This document shows, piece by piece, positions 15,444-24,167 of a stretch of DNA of 64,000 nucleotides (position 1 is its first letter; every line of letters starts with the position of its first letter). The stretch covers positions 310,001 to 374,000 of the forward strand of contig MKSV01000008.1 of assembly GCA_001897435.1 (NCBI GenBank), written 5' to 3'. Source of the stretch: Acidobacteriales bacterium 59-55. Its GTDB lineage: Bacteria; Acidobacteriota; Terriglobia; Terriglobales; Acidobacteriaceae. The position numbers and the translations under genes are program-made. Under the pieces are notes generated by a model that saw nothing but the letters and a program-made list of their open reading frames with translations, searched no databases and was not told the DNA's origin.

Positions 15444-16805
15444 CTATAACGTCTGTGGAATAGTGTGATTCTCATATGCCGGGAGCAACATATCCTGTGT
15501 GAAATAGACCTTCACACGATGTCCCTCCCGGATAGTGATATTTGGCGGTATCTGAATAAATCGGTCAAGTATTGTTGTTGCGGACTGGGAGATAGATGCA
15601 GACGCTCCATTTGTGAACTGCTGAGAACCAGATCCCGCAAAGGTGCCGCCACCCTGAGCAATTTCGCCCGCTCCGGCAACGATTCCTAATGCAATCGAGG
15701 TTCCGAATATTTGGAGATAGTGATTGTTCACTTTATCTTTCAAGCCCTCTTCGCCAATCTGGTCAAGGCCATGAAATTGGTTCAGGTCAACGGAGTAGCC
15801 GTCCGGCATAATCATCCGGTGGAAGACAACGGCCATGCGGCGCTGTTGGCCAAATCCAGAGGAACCGATCTTGCGGGCCTCCCCCAACACAATCGTCCCA
15901 TCTGGGATGAGCACATGCTGGTGATCGTGAGAGTAAACGGGATTGGAGACCAGTACCTTGACCGGGCCGACAGCATCGCCGTCCAACCGATTCATCAGAA
16001 CAGTGTCCATCGTCAGCCCCTCATAAATCACATAAGGCTGTCCCGCAGCCGAGTCGATATTGACTTCGGGGCCATGCTTAATCGAAGACTGACCGACTGG
16101 AACCGGAGTAGGGCTTCCGGCCGCTCGCGGCATAGTCAAGCTGCTGTCCGGCTGCGCTGCAGTCGTATAAGGATTCTGCTGGGAAACGTATTCGTTTGAA
16201 GATACAGCTTTATGGGTTGTCAGCTGCGGCGGCTGAGCTTCGGCTCCACGCGAATAGGCGAGGTTCGATGCGAACCGTGCATTGTAGGCAAGCTCGCGCT
16301 CTTTGGCAGCGAGTTGCTGGGCCTGCTGTTGCTCAGGGCTAAGTTGAGGTTCACTACTATTCTGCTGCCCATAAGTAGCTGGTGGGCAAGTTTGGCCGGG
16401 AGCACAAGGAAGAGCCTGACCTGTAGGGTCATACGCAGCAGCGGCAGATTGCTGGGCGGGCGTCGCACGCGCAATCATAGCCGCATTCGTAGCGGCAGCC
16501 GCCTGTTCTTGTTCCTTTAGCTTTTCTGCTTGAAGTTGATTCCTTAAGTCAGCAACATTATTATCCGTGTTGTCCTGCACGGCAGGTTGCGGAGGCTGTC
16601 CCTTCGTCGCGTCCTGCTGAGCCGAGGGCTTCTTTCCGCCCGAACTGAAGATTGCGGCAACAATTACAAGCAATGCCGCTCCAAGATAAAGGAACACCTT
16701 CAGGTTTTTTCGGAGTACGCCCTTCGGTTCCACGAGGCTGCGACGCAGTTCGGGTAGCTCAAAGATATCCGGGTCTGCCGATGATTTTGTGTTCTGGTCA
16801 TCCAT
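15444..16805 (-). CDS. virB10: VirB10/TrbI-type channel protein
   Basis: A 453-residue protein with a cytoplasmic N-terminus, one membrane span (about 36-54) and a Gln/Ala/Pro-rich linker (about 60-240). The C-terminal TrbI domain includes EGLTMDTVLMNRLDGDAVGPVKVLV, cited in part as its antenna-proximal segment, and RIGSSGFGQQRR-like and RFIQIPPNITIREGHRVKVY motifs. It spans the envelope and transmits ATPase energy to the outer-membrane pore. Only 5 bp separate it from virB9. Confidence 0.92.
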   Translation of the reverse strand: MDDQNTKSSADPDIFELPELRRSLVEPKGVLRKNLKVFLYLGAALLVIVAAIFSSGGKKPSAQQDATKGQPPQPAVQDNTDNNVADLRNQLQAEKLKEQEQAAAATNAAMIARATPAQQSAAAAYDPTGQALPCAPGQTCPPATYGQQNSSEPQLSPEQQQAQQLAAKERELAYNARFASNLAYSRGAEAQPPQLTTHKAVSSNEYVSQQNPYTTAAQPDSSLTMPRAAGSPTPVPVGQSSIKHGPEVNIDSAAGQPYVIYEGLTMDTVLMNRLDGDAVGPVKVLVSNPVYSHDHQHVLIPDGTIVLGEARKIGSSGFGQQRRMAVVFHRMIMPDGYSVDLNQFHGLDQIGEEGLKDKVNNHYLQIFGTSIALGIVAGAGEIAQGGGTFAGSGSQQFTNGASASISQSATTILDRFIQIPPNITIREGHRVKVYFTQDMLLPAYENHTIPQTL

Positions 16806-16810
16806 TTGCT

Positions 16811-17575
16811 TTAGCCTTTGCGAGAAAATTCCATGCGCTTCTTGCCCAACTCCACATAACCTGAATCCATGATTTTCGGGATGATGTAGGTGCCGTCGCG
16901 AAGTTCGTAATTGATAAGATTCGGTTTTCCATCCTTCATTTCGTACACACTGAACTTTTCTGGCGCATTGGTCTTGATATACGTGAACTTTCCGTCATGG
17001 TAGATCGACTGAATATCGAAAGGAGCTTCATTCACCTTGTAGTCGTAGTCGAATTTCAGTTGCAACGGATAAGCGCTCTTATACTCATCGACCGCTTGGG
17101 TAATGTGAGACTGCACGGCGGCGAGTTCCTGCTTCGACTGCGCCAGTTGAGCGGCAGGAACATACTGCGGAGGCCCTGACGACGCGACGATAGAGGAACG
17201 GTCGGCAGGTTCAACGAGCACTTTGAGATCCGGTATAGAAGAGGTTCCAGACACATCCTGCAAGGTGAAACTGTAGATATTGCCCTTGTCAGTAATGAGA
17301 TTTAAGTTCGAACTGATGCCCGCCTTAGCCGGATGCACGAAGCAGAAGTTTCCCACTACATCGACAACCCAGAAGTCCTTATCGCCGGTAGCCGCTTCCA
17401 TTATCTTCTCGGTGGGCGGCACCTCAATCAGGGTGGTGTACTTCAGCTTCGCGTGTATCGGCACGATGTCTTGTGAGTGATACTGCACGGTGCGGGCCGA
17501 AGTATCCTGCGTAACGGCCACAGCGGAGGTAAGAGCCAGGGTAGCCCCGGCAATGGCGGCGAATGGGCGGTTCAT
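16811..17575 (-). CDS. virB9: VirB9/TrbG-type outer-membrane channel protein
   Basis: A 254-residue secreted protein with an N-terminal signal (cleavage near AVAVTQ). FWVVDVVGNFCFVHPAKAG and TNLNLIT-like ISSNLNLITDKGNIYSF are the first conserved CagX/TrbG blocks. FDYDYKV, PFDIQSIYHDGKFTYIKT and GTYIIPKIMDSGYVELGKKR form the C-terminal domain. It forms the outer-membrane ring with VirB10 and probably the small lipoprotein. Its start overlaps the virB4 stop by 4 bp (ATGA), which implies translational coupling. Confidence 0.92.
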   Translation of the reverse strand: MNRPFAAIAGATLALTSAVAVTQDTSARTVQYHSQDIVPIHAKLKYTTLIEVPPTEKIMEAATGDKDFWVVDVVGNFCFVHPAKAGISSNLNLITDKGNIYSFTLQDVSGTSSIPDLKVLVEPADRSSIVASSGPPQYVPAAQLAQSKQELAAVQSHITQAVDEYKSAYPLQLKFDYDYKVNEAPFDIQSIYHDGKFTYIKTNAPEKFSVYEMKDGKPNLINYELRDGTYIIPKIMDSGYVELGKKRMEFSRKG

Positions 17576-20076
17576 ACGGCAGCTCCTTGATGATTAGTGT
17601 GAATGGCTTCGGACTCGGACCGGGGCCGGAAAGGAAACTCATACGCAAGGCGACGTAAGCCGTCGGCAATACCGAAGCGCTCGAAATACTCGCGCTTCTT
17701 GAGATTGTCGCGGGCGTTGTTGGTTGCCATCCAGTGCGAAATCGAATCGACGTTTAACTGGACTCTCTTGGAAGACTGAGCCTTGCGAATGAGCATCTGG
17801 CCGGGTGGAATAAGCCCGGCAATCAGGTCGAGTTCCATATCGTTCAGGTGAAAGGCTTCGCGGTATACATCGCGGTCCATCTCCGGGTTCGCAAGGAAGA
17901 TTTTCGTCGGACAACTCTCAGACACGATCTGCAACATGCCAGATTCCTGCAATTCTTTAATCGATTGCGTGGCCAAAATCATGGCAGCATTGTGTTTGCG
18001 CCAGGTCTTCTGCGCCTGGACGACATAGTTGCGGATCGTCTCATTCTTGATAAACAGCCACGCCTCATCCATCAGGAATGTCTTAAAGGTAGCTAGTTTC
18101 TGCGGATCGGCTATCTCATTGCTGGCCCGGTGTAGCACATAGAACAGCAACGGTTCGAGAACCTCCGGTGTGTCGTTCCAGCCGTGAAAATTGAAAGTCT
18201 GGAAACGACTAAAAGAAAGCGTATCCTCGACGTTGTCAAAGACAAAACCATACTGACCAGAGCGGGTCCAGCGATGCAGGCGTTCTTTCAGTTCTCCAAT
18301 GATGTTGGCGAAACTCGATAAGGTGCGCTGCTCCGGCTCCAGCATGTACGTTCGTTCGATAGCATCCCACAGCTTGCGCTCTTCCTTGAAATCCAGCCGA
18401 TAGCGTTGGTCATTTCCCTCAATGAGCACACGGAAGAAGCTGAAAAGAAATTGCAGGTTCTCCTTGGTGAGCGCTAGCGAAAAGGGATTGATGGTGAAAT
18501 CTCGCATTTCCTGGCCGACATTCAAGTAGCTGCCGCGAAAGATTGCCGTAAGCGATTGGAAGCCGCTGCCGATATCGAAGATGAACGTGAGCGGCGCGTA
18601 CTTTTGCGCATTCTGCAATAGGAAACTGCAAAGATAGCTCTTTCCACTCCCCGTCATTCCAAGAATGAGTGTGTGGGCCACCTCGCCGTTGTGCAGATTC
18701 AGGAAGTACGGCGTACTATTGTCGGTTTCGAGCACAGCCAGGTACTCCGTGCCGAGGTATGCGTTCGTCTTTTCGCCCGGCAATACCGTGAACAGAAAAC
18801 TGAGATCGGCGTAATTGGCATTTAGCAGATATAACCTGCGGAGATTCAGCGCATAATTGCCGGGCACAGTGGCAAAGTACGCATTGAGCTGGTTGTATGT
18901 CTCGGCAAACAGGTTGCCATCCGCGTTGGTAAAGATGCCTGTGAACTCGCCCACAAGTTGTTCCAATTCCGACTTCACGCGGCTATAGAGAACAATTGTG
19001 AGCGAGAAATCGCCTAATGATTGACCATCGCCCAGAGCGCGAAGGCAGTCACCCAGATTTTCAATGTCGGCTTGCTTGGATTCATCCACCAGTACATCAC
19101 GAGGATTTGTCTGGGTCGCGTCGTTGCCAATTTGTGAGACGAAGCCAGTCTTAGACATATTGAAGTGGCGACGTCGTTTGTTTACTTCCTTGCGGGCCTT
19201 GTCTGCCGAAAGCGCCGTCCATTCAGTCACAACATAGAAGTTGGCAGGAATCTTCAGCAGAGTGTCCAATACCAGAGGCCGCGTTTCGGTAATGGCCTCT
19301 TTCATCGTAAGCACACGAACGAAGTGATCTCCCACGCGCAGATGATCACGTTCCGCTTCGATATCGGAGTTGACAACTTGGTAATCGAGAAACTGCGTAG
19401 AATGTGGCTTGCCCGCAATGCGCCAATCGTCGTAGTTCAGCAGCCGACGAAAGAAGCGCAGTTGGCCTTGCTGTCCTAGCACCTCAATGTGCATAAAGTC
19501 AGCGAGTTGCCGTGTGAATCCCTGAGCACGCTGCTCCAGTTTTGCCAGATCGTGTTCAATCTGTGAACGCAGCAAGGTTTTCATACTGCCGCTGATAAAT
19601 TGCGCCTTAAGTTCACCGATTGCTCCAGCGGGATCACGCACGAGACGAGCGAATGCGGTGCCAAGGCCGGTTTTTGATCGTGCGCCTTCGAGCATAATGC
19701 AGTAGAAGATTTCAATTTGGTAAAGGCGGTCGCACTTCGACATAAAGAACTGACGCCGCTGCTCGATGGCAGCTTCCACAATGGGGTCGTCGTACTTGGC
19801 AAAAGGAATGTCAGGCCGATTGGATTTGAAGAGATATTGATAGATATGGAAGCCTGGCCCGAAGGACTTCAGTGCCGCTTCCAACCGATTGACGGCATAC
19901 TCCTGCTCCGCAAAATCCAGGCTTTCGTAGTCAACGCCGGGGACGCGCAACACCATACCCAAATCGCCGCTCTTGGTGAGGAATGCCGTTTCGTTCCAGA
20001 AGCCATACAGGTTAATATGGTCATTCAATGATGCCGAGTTCTTCCACGGCTTGATTGCTTTATCGAGTCGCAGCAT
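17572..20076 (-). CDS. virB4: VirB4/TrbE-type secretion ATPase
   Basis: An 834-residue ATPase with the TrbE/VirB4 N-terminal domain (GFWNETAFLTKSGDLGMVLRV, cited in part). Walker A is GMTGSGKS near residues 471-478, followed by FIFDIGSGFQSLTAIF. Walker B is TFLMDEAWLFI, with the WRKHNAAMILATQS motif after it. It is essential for pilus assembly and substrate transfer. The start overlaps the virB3 stop (TGATG) and the end overlaps virB9, so B3-B4-B9 form a tight block. Confidence 0.96.
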   Translation of the reverse strand: MLRLDKAIKPWKNSASLNDHINLYGFWNETAFLTKSGDLGMVLRVPGVDYESLDFAEQEYAVNRLEAALKSFGPGFHIYQYLFKSNRPDIPFAKYDDPIVEAAIEQRRQFFMSKCDRLYQIEIFYCIMLEGARSKTGLGTAFARLVRDPAGAIGELKAQFISGSMKTLLRSQIEHDLAKLEQRAQGFTRQLADFMHIEVLGQQGQLRFFRRLLNYDDWRIAGKPHSTQFLDYQVVNSDIEAERDHLRVGDHFVRVLTMKEAITETRPLVLDTLLKIPANFYVVTEWTALSADKARKEVNKRRRHFNMSKTGFVSQIGNDATQTNPRDVLVDESKQADIENLGDCLRALGDGQSLGDFSLTIVLYSRVKSELEQLVGEFTGIFTNADGNLFAETYNQLNAYFATVPGNYALNLRRLYLLNANYADLSFLFTVLPGEKTNAYLGTEYLAVLETDNSTPYFLNLHNGEVAHTLILGMTGSGKSYLCSFLLQNAQKYAPLTFIFDIGSGFQSLTAIFRGSYLNVGQEMRDFTINPFSLALTKENLQFLFSFFRVLIEGNDQRYRLDFKEERKLWDAIERTYMLEPEQRTLSSFANIIGELKERLHRWTRSGQYGFVFDNVEDTLSFSRFQTFNFHGWNDTPEVLEPLLFYVLHRASNEIADPQKLATFKTFLMDEAWLFIKNETIRNYVVQAQKTWRKHNAAMILATQSIKELQESGMLQIVSESCPTKIFLANPEMDRDVYREAFHLNDMELDLIAGLIPPGQMLIRKAQSSKRVQLNVDSISHWMATNNARDNLKKREYFERFGIADGLRRLAYEFPFRPRSESEAIHTNHQGAAV

Positions 20077-20378
20077 CAGCGAACCTCCACGCGCGGAATC
20101 TGCTGCTTGGCGGCGTCATAGCGGAGTTTGTACCTCTCCGATTTGGCGAGAATACGGAGAAAAGCTGGATCGCTGTTCGTCACCCAATGGCCGAAGACAA
20201 ATCCTCCCATGAAAACAGCGATGCCCGCCAGAATCGAATCAAAGAGATTGAATGTGCCGACTGCACCGACGCAGACAAAGTAAAACAGAGTACGCTCTAC
20301 ACCCAGGTAAGTGAGAGGTTTATGCAGGCTTTTGAAGACCCGATTTGTACGTCTGGATTGTGGCTTCACGTCTGGCAT
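20076..20378 (-). CDS. virB3: VirB3/TrbD-type membrane protein
   Basis: A 100-residue protein with paired hydrophobic segments (about 30-70: TLFYFVCVGAVGTFNLF and SILAGIAVFMGGFVFG). RVFKSLHKPLTYLGVERTLFYF matches the TrbD/VirB3 opening (a basic stretch, then P-L). It lies between the pilin and VirB4 genes, as in all VirB/Trb systems. Confidence 0.88.
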   Translation of the reverse strand: MPDVKPQSRRTNRVFKSLHKPLTYLGVERTLFYFVCVGAVGTFNLFDSILAGIAVFMGGFVFGHWVTNSDPAFLRILAKSERYKLRYDAAKQQIPRVEVR

Positions 20379-20435
20379 AAACCCCTCGTTGTGCTCGCTG
20401 CAATGGAAGGTTGAGAGTGGATAGGTGAGATGTGC

Positions 20436-20765
20436 TTACACACCCCAAAGCCAACTCAGGACGTTCACAGCGAGGACGGCAATACCAGTTCCAGCAGCGA
20501 CGCCAGCCAGCGCTTTTTTCGCGCCTGGCTCGCCGTGCGCAAAGCTGTAGCCCCCCATCACAATCGCGATCAGGCTGGCGACCTTGGCAATTGTTCCGGT
20601 AAAGAGGTTTTGTAGTGCGGTAAACCCAGTATCGAATGGCGACCCGCCAACTTGCGCAAAAGCGAGTGCCGGGAAGACAACAAGCATAGTAAATAGAGTG
20701 AGGGTTGGAAGAATCCGGAGGTGGGCAATCCTCCGTCGAATAGTGAGTTTGAACTGAGCGATCAT
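20436..20765 (-). CDS. virB2: VirB2/TrbC-type pilin
   Basis: A 109-residue prepilin. The long leader ends at ALAFAQ, and the mature region contains two hydrophobic helices (FTGTIAKVASLIAIVMGGYSF and ALAGVAAGTGIAVLAVNVLS, the second a little over 20 residues, approximate limits 59-79 and 87-106). HGEPGAKK forms the short loop between them. The start at 20765 has GGAGG five bases upstream and is preferred over an upstream ATG at 20798. It is the first gene of the secretion operon, so the operon promoter should lie in 20766-21017. Confidence 0.88.
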   Translation of the reverse strand: MIAQFKLTIRRRIAHLRILPTLTLFTMLVVFPALAFAQVGGSPFDTGFTALQNLFTGTIAKVASLIAIVMGGYSFAHGEPGAKKALAGVAAGTGIAVLAVNVLSWLWGV

Positions 20766-21017
20766 CAGTACCTCCAACGGCCAGGTTCTTGCCGTCATGT
20801 GTCAGAAGGTAGCGTCGCTAATGCAATTCGTCCAAGACTTCTTATCTATGGTGCAATAGGTCGCGTCTATGGCCATTCCTCGGGCCACGATTATCACTAG
20901 CCGAAAAATGCAGTCTTTGATTTTGGCGACGGACCATTAGACGGAAACACATCAGTTGACAATAACAAGGCAGTTCATTCACTGAAATGGAAGAGTGCTT
21001 GTATTGCCAATTTTCGA
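20766..21017. other. Intergenic region upstream of the transfer operon
   Basis: These 252 bp separate virB2 from lysR, both read leftward. I see no gene and no strong terminator. On the minus strand TTGTCA is followed 15 bp later by TCTAAT, a weak promoter candidate with a short spacer. A regulated promoter of this kind would suit control by the adjacent LysR protein. Nothing else stands out. Confidence 0.3.
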
Positions 21018-21971
21018 TTATGCAAGCAACTCCAGCTGAAGTCCCTTCACATGTTTTCGGCGTGCAGGCCGCTTTAGAGGCTTGCCGTTCCCCAACTTTC
21101 GCAAATACCGGACCAAAATTGGAAGCGCTAAGTGCTCCGCATTATTGTGATGTACGAATGCGGTATCGACTGTCCAACGTATCCCCGCAATTGGCCTACC
21201 TGTGAGGCCTGGATAAAGCACGGTCCTCTGATCCATCAGAGCTAGACCGCATCCTGCCTGAACCATGAATTGTATGTCGGCTGGTGTTGCTGCCAGGGAG
21301 GACACCTTCGGAAGAATTTTGACTTCAGATAACATGTTCATTAAACGAGCATGGGCCGCGGGATGCATTTCCGGATCTCGAAAAATTGTCAATCTCTCTG
21401 TGAGCTCTGCTGGCTGGATTTCAATTTCCTCAGCTAGGGGATCGTCAGTTCGCATACAGACAACGAGTGGACTGCACGCGATTTGTTCAAATACCCAATC
21501 GTCACCGGTAATCGGCATAGGAAGCAATGCCCCATCCAATGATTTTTCTTCCAATCGATGAAGAATATGCGAGTGATTGCCGCTCGACAATTGCATTTGG
21601 CAGTCGGGAAATAAGCGGGCATAGGCATCGCGGAAGGATTGAAGGAGTTCTGGCTGGACGAAGCAGGAGAAGCCGAGCCTCAGAATGGGTATTTCTCCTC
21701 GATAAATGGCACGAGCTGCTTTGACGGTCTCCGTTTGTTCTGCCAATGCCGACTCAGCATAGGAAACGATCATCTCTCCTGCGGGTGTACAGTACACGCC
21801 CGTACGATCACGAAGGAAAATTGGGAATCCGAGGGTATCCTCAAGGTCTTTGATCTGAGCACTGAGCGAAGGTTGGGCCAGGAATAGACGTTCCGCTGCC
21901 CGCGTGAAGTTCCCGGTCTCTGCAACCGCCAGAATGTATTTCAGATGCCTGAACTCTATGAGGACTGACAT
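21018..21971 (-). CDS. LysR-family transcriptional regulator
   Basis: A 317-residue regulator. The N-terminal HTH is HLKYILAVAETGNFTRAAERLFLAQPSLS in family terms, with the recognition part AAERLFLAQPSLSAQIKDLE at about 25-44. The rest is a LysR substrate-binding domain (for example GEIPILRLGF and VQAGCGLALMDQRTV). It lies between the integration genes and the transfer operon and points toward the operon, so it may control transfer in response to a small ligand. It could also act on an unlinked target. The ligand is unknown. Confidence 0.9.
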   Translation of the reverse strand: MSVLIEFRHLKYILAVAETGNFTRAAERLFLAQPSLSAQIKDLEDTLGFPIFLRDRTGVYCTPAGEMIVSYAESALAEQTETVKAARAIYRGEIPILRLGFSCFVQPELLQSFRDAYARLFPDCQMQLSSGNHSHILHRLEEKSLDGALLPMPITGDDWVFEQIACSPLVVCMRTDDPLAEEIEIQPAELTERLTIFRDPEMHPAAHARLMNMLSEVKILPKVSSLAATPADIQFMVQAGCGLALMDQRTVLYPGLTGRPIAGIRWTVDTAFVHHNNAEHLALPILVRYLRKLGNGKPLKRPARRKHVKGLQLELLA

Positions 21972-22313
21972 AGCCCGTGATCCCTCTTTCGGTCGTGCGC
22001 AGAAGCCCTTCGCTATATGCTTCTGTGGAAAATCAATCTCAAAATTAAGAGTCGATTGAGAAAACAGCTAATGTCAATCGGGTACTTTTGAGTACCCTGA
22101 GCGCTCTTGTCACAACTTTCGCCATAGATGAAATCTTGGTTGCCATAGATAGGAAGTATTGGACGATCCAGGTTGGTCGCATCACACTTGGTCCAGAGGC
22201 GCGCGATGCCCGACATCAAACGGGTTGGGTACTCTTCCGAAATTGCTTTCAAGCGAATGCCGAGCACGGGAACGTATCGATTATCTAAAAGCGCCCGATT
22301 ACCAGGAGGACAA
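21972..22313. other. Intergenic region between lysR and the excisionase-like gene
   Basis: A 342-bp control region. It contains an inverted pair TCAATC...GATTGA (about 22033-22059), a possible LysR site 60-90 bp upstream of lysR. It also contains a perfect hairpin GGGTACT-TTTG-AGTACCC (22080-22097) without a T-tract. Open frames here have no motif or ribosome-binding site. I see no other gene. Confidence 0.4.
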
Positions 22314-22646
22314 ATGTCACAGTCACACGGGCTTCGAGACCTTCGGCTACTGGACAGGTCCATTGCATCTCGCGAGTCTCATCAACAGATGCCCTCATTT
22401 GAAGAATTGCAGCGGCCATTTCCAGTTCAGCGCGTAACCCAAATCGATCCTCTCCTTACGGTCGAAGATGTCGCGGAACGGCTCAATGTAACCAAAGATT
22501 GGGTATGGGATCACTCATCAAGAAAAGCCCCATATCTTCCCGTGATTCGCGTGGGTGATGGGACACTTCGCTACCGCTCAAGCCAGATCGAAGAGTTTGT
22601 CAACGAACGTGAGCGCCTCTCCATTTTGCGAAGGAAACGCCGGTAA
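22314..22646 (+). CDS. Excisionase-like HTH protein (HTH_17/AlpA type)
   Basis: A 110-residue protein whose second half is a MerR-like winged HTH: DPLLTVEDVAERLNVTKDWVW, then APYLPVIRVGDGTLRYRSSQ and IEEFV. This is the pattern of DNA-binding excisionases encoded next to tyrosine integrases. The start at 22314 has a perfect AGGAGG four bases upstream; longer readings are not supported. It lies 46 bp upstream of the integrase in the same direction. It is expected to direct excision or regulate int. Confidence 0.78.
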   Translation: MSQSHGLRDLRLLDRSIASRESHQQMPSFEELQRPFPVQRVTQIDPLLTVEDVAERLNVTKDWVWDHSSRKAPYLPVIRVGDGTLRYRSSQIEEFVNERERLSILRRKRR

Positions 22647-22692
22647 AATGGAGGCAGGCCCAATTGTTCCCGCCACAGAACTGAGGGATTGA

Positions 22693-24027
22693 ATGGGTAC
22701 ATCGCACCAACGGGGGTACGTTACCCTTCGCGGTAAGCAGTGGTACGGGTATTTCCGCAAAGTGGTGAATGACCCGACCACTGACGAACAAAAGACCGTT
22801 CGCGTTCCGGTCATTCTCGGGCTGAAGTCAAAGATGTCCAAGTTCGAGGCCCGCGAAGCACTGCAACGCGAAATCACAAAACAGATAGGGAAGCCGGGTT
22901 CCCCTACCAGAGTCATGAACGACGGCTCTGTCACCTTTGCCTGGTTCGTCAAGAATCGTTTCCTTCCGTTGAAAGAGGCCGTCTGGAAAGAAGAGACGGC
23001 TAAAACAAAAACGATTCTGATTCAGTCTGATCTCGTCGATCCGCTCGGGGAGATTCCGCTGGCAAACTTCGACAAGTTCAGCTTGCAGCTTCATTTGAAC
23101 AAGCTGGCTATAACCCGATCCAAGGACACAGTGTTGCAGATGCGCGCGTACCTTCGAGACATCTTCGCTGAGGCGGTCGATCAGGACTTCCTTACCAAAG
23201 ACCCTGCGCGCAAAGTGAAGGTGCCCACGCAACTGCGTGAGACTGACACAACAACGCTTACCTGGGATCAGCTCGGCCTTGCTCTTGCAGAACTGACTCT
23301 GCGGGATCGCATCCTGCTTGAGTTGGATATGACGAATGCTCTCCGTCCGAGCGAGTTGCTGGCTTTCCGGTGGAAGTGCTTCGACTACGATGCCTGCACG
23401 TTGAAGATCATAGAGACCGTCTACAAGGGCAAGATTCGTCCCTGGGGAAAGACAAAAAAGAGTCTCACGGTCATCCATATTCCGCAGAAGCTCGCGGACG
23501 ATCTGGAGACATGGCGTGTGGAGTGTGAGGAGCGAGCCCGGGAAGCGGCGTCGAAAGATAAGAAGAAGTCGCCGGAGCTGTCGCCGGACGACTTCATCTT
23601 CGCCAACGAAGTTGGAGGGTTCCTCGATACCGACAACTTTCGGAAACGAGTGCTTCACAAGCTGGCCCGCAACCTGGGACTGCCGAAGCTGACGTTTCAG
23701 GTCATCCGGCGCACGATTGCAACTCTGGCTCAGAAGAAGGGTACAGTCAAGGACGTGCAGGGCGTGATGCGCCACTCACGGACCGCGACGACAACCGATG
23801 TCTACATGCAGGAGATTCCCGAGAGCGTGCAGGCGACGGTCAACTCCATTAACCGGGAGCTGAGGAAATCGTCGGAAAAGAATCACCGAAAGACGGTGAA
23901 GCCATTGCCGGATGCGGTGACTTTGGGAGGGAAGGTGCTCAAGCACGGCGCTGTGTCTGTGAAGGTGTTTGGAAATTTGACACCAAATGACACCAAGCGG
24001 GAAAGGAGGGAGCTTGCAAGTTGTTGA
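22693..24027 (+). CDS. int: Tyrosine recombinase (ICE integrase)
   Basis: A 444-residue integrase with an N-terminal arm-binding and SAM-like core-binding region. The catalytic domain has Arg218 (NALRPSELLAF), Arg339 (QVIRRTIATLA), His361 (GVMRHSR) and the nucleophile Tyr371 (TDVYMQEIP). The usual His of the HxxR box is Gln336, a tolerated variant. A weak GAGGG precedes the ATG. The stop lies 5 bp from the tRNA-Ala 3' end, so the gene is at the element's edge, next to its attachment site. Confidence 0.95.
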   Translation: MGTSHQRGYVTLRGKQWYGYFRKVVNDPTTDEQKTVRVPVILGLKSKMSKFEAREALQREITKQIGKPGSPTRVMNDGSVTFAWFVKNRFLPLKEAVWKEETAKTKTILIQSDLVDPLGEIPLANFDKFSLQLHLNKLAITRSKDTVLQMRAYLRDIFAEAVDQDFLTKDPARKVKVPTQLRETDTTTLTWDQLGLALAELTLRDRILLELDMTNALRPSELLAFRWKCFDYDACTLKIIETVYKGKIRPWGKTKKSLTVIHIPQKLADDLETWRVECEERAREAASKDKKKSPELSPDDFIFANEVGGFLDTDNFRKRVLHKLARNLGLPKLTFQVIRRTIATLAQKKGTVKDVQGVMRHSRTATTTDVYMQEIPESVQATVNSINRELRKSSEKNHRKTVKPLPDAVTLGGKVLKHGAVSVKVFGNLTPNDTKRERRELASC

Positions 24028-24032
24028 ATTAT

Positions 24033-24108
24033 TGGTGGACCTGATCGGGATCGAACCGATGACCTCTTCCATGCCATGGAAGCGCGCTCCCAGCTGCGCC
24101 ACAGGCCC
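24033..24108 (-). tRNA. tRNA-Ala (anticodon GGC)
   Basis: The reverse strand folds as a full cloverleaf. The acceptor stem is GGGCCTG/CAGGTCC with discriminator A and an encoded CCA. The anticodon arm is CTTCC-ATGGCAT-GGAAG, giving anticodon GGC at loop positions 3-5, and the T-arm contains GGTTCGATCCC. The 3' end faces the integrase. The gene is intact, so the element restores the 3' half upon insertion, as is common for tRNA-targeting integrases. Confidence 0.97.
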
Positions 24109-24130
24109 ACTCTCAGGAGGGACTCACTCT

Positions 24131-24159
24131 ATTCTGGAGGAGCCGACGGCATTCGTCAA
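24131..24159 (-). promoter_or_regulatory. Promoter of tRNA-Ala
   Basis: On the minus strand TTGACG (24159-24154) and CAGAAT (24136-24131) are 17 bp apart, matching sigma-70 at five and four of six positions. Transcription would begin about 15 bp upstream of the mature tRNA 5' end. Confidence 0.5.
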
Positions 24160-24167
24160 TGTCTTCG

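Larger units (their letters stand above)
1..24070. mobile_element. Integrative and conjugative element at tRNA-Ala, left end outside window
   Basis: The element is delimited on the right by a tyrosine integrase (22693-24027) whose stop lies 5 bp from the 3' end of an intact tRNA-Ala, the usual position for an element that uses a tRNA 3' end as attachment site. Inside it are an excisionase-like gene, a complete VirB/Trb secretion operon, an oriT-like locus, a coupling protein, a MobF relaxase and arsenic cargo. All transfer genes run leftward. I found no second copy of the tRNA 3' segment to the left, so the other end should be upstream of position 1. The right boundary is approximate because the crossover inside the tRNA cannot be fixed from one copy. 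Base composition is visibly less GC-rich than the chromosome to the right. Confidence 0.85.

Noticed and set aside
20940..20985. Perfect -35 TTGACA on the plus strand (about 20955) as a promoter
   Set aside because: No -10 box at a proper distance and no gene downstream on this strand.
22828..23775. 315-codon frame antisense to the integrase
   Set aside because: The plus-strand frame has all catalytic residues of a tyrosine recombinase, and this frame has none.
23883..24110. 75-codon frame across the tRNA
   Set aside because: Its N-terminus is a translation of tRNA-Ala; such frames are a common artefact.
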